Positions 64,000 through 64,000 of a DNA stretch of 64,000 nt are shown in pieces. Every line of letters begins with the position of its first letter. Within the stretch, counting starts at the first letter, position 1. The notes under the pieces were generated by a model. It had not been told where the DNA came from. It saw only the letters and a program-made list of their open reading frames with translations, and searched no databases. The translations under genes were made by a program, and so were the position numbers. This DNA comes from Endoryza sp044226045 (GTDB taxonomy: Bacteria; Bacteroidota; Bacteroidia; Chitinophagales; Chitinophagaceae): positions 26,771-90,770 of the forward strand of contig JBGAHR010000014.1 in NCBI GenBank assembly GCA_044226045.1, read 5' to 3'.

Positions 64000-64000
64000 G

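Noticed and set aside
1..64000. tRNA, rRNA or transposase genes
   Set aside because: I scanned the intergenic DNA for cloverleaf T-arm signatures and the frames for transposase or integrase motifs and saw none. Short or divergent cases could be missed without a covariance search.

Overview
The window looks like a chromosomal segment of a Bacteroidota bacterium, most likely of the Chitinophagales/Chitinophagaceae type. The evidence is several TonB-dependent receptors with carboxypeptidase-regulatory N-terminal extensions, a secreted protease with a type IX secretion C-terminal tail, an S74/propeller secreted pair, an ECF sigma factor overlapping an anti-sigma-like gene, and promoters of the TTTG ... 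TAnnTTTG type instead of the E. coli type. I found no rRNA, tRNA, CRISPR array, transposase or phage structural module. The first and last genes run off the window.

Layout. 1-2939: ECF sigma factor, overlapping membrane regulator, DUF2911 protein. 2983-10146 (minus): a translationally coupled operon (PIG-L deacetylase, two tiny membrane proteins, sodium:solute symporter) and an M14 peptidase. 10477-23780: metallo-beta-lactamase-fold hydrolase, an unusual TonB receptor-TSP3-OmpA fusion, gamma-glutamyltransferase, small outer-membrane barrel, DUF1572 protein and a TamB-like giant. 23936-32171: RibBA and two tandem Oar-like TonB-dependent receptors. 32243-37869: esterase, ATP-grasp ligase plus GCS2 ligase, methyltransferase, aspartate kinase. 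38065-44990: Ldh-family dehydrogenase, a pentameric ligand-gated-channel homologue, Gfo/Idh oxidoreductase, a putative L,D-transpeptidase and an FAD oxidoreductase. 45213-55271: SSB, second M14 peptidase, phosphodiesterase, MnmA, lipoprotein, S8 protease, RsmB-like methyltransferase. 55359-59953: odhA-odhB (TCA cycle E1 and E2) and ribosomal protein S20. 59954-64000: repeat-rich spacer, an HTH gene without a normal start codon, and two secreted proteins.

Much of the content is envelope biology: uptake across the outer membrane, periplasmic and secreted hydrolases, outer-membrane assembly (TamB) and possible peptidoglycan anchoring or cross-linking. Housekeeping genes (ribBA, lysC-type kinase, ssb, mnmA, rsmB-like, odhAB, rpsT) are scattered between them.

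The least explained signal is non-coding. Seven intergenic regions carry composite arrays of degenerate 6-7 bp words. The same modules recur in the same order at distant loci, always beside at least one gene 3' end and never in a divergent promoter gap. One array forms a perfect 32-bp inverted repeat between tamB-like and ribBA. Other second-look items are the TonB receptor-OmpA fusion, the ligand-gated channel homologue, the coupled PIG-L/symporter operon, the ATP-grasp/GCS2 pair and the TamB gene that seems to start at CTG.
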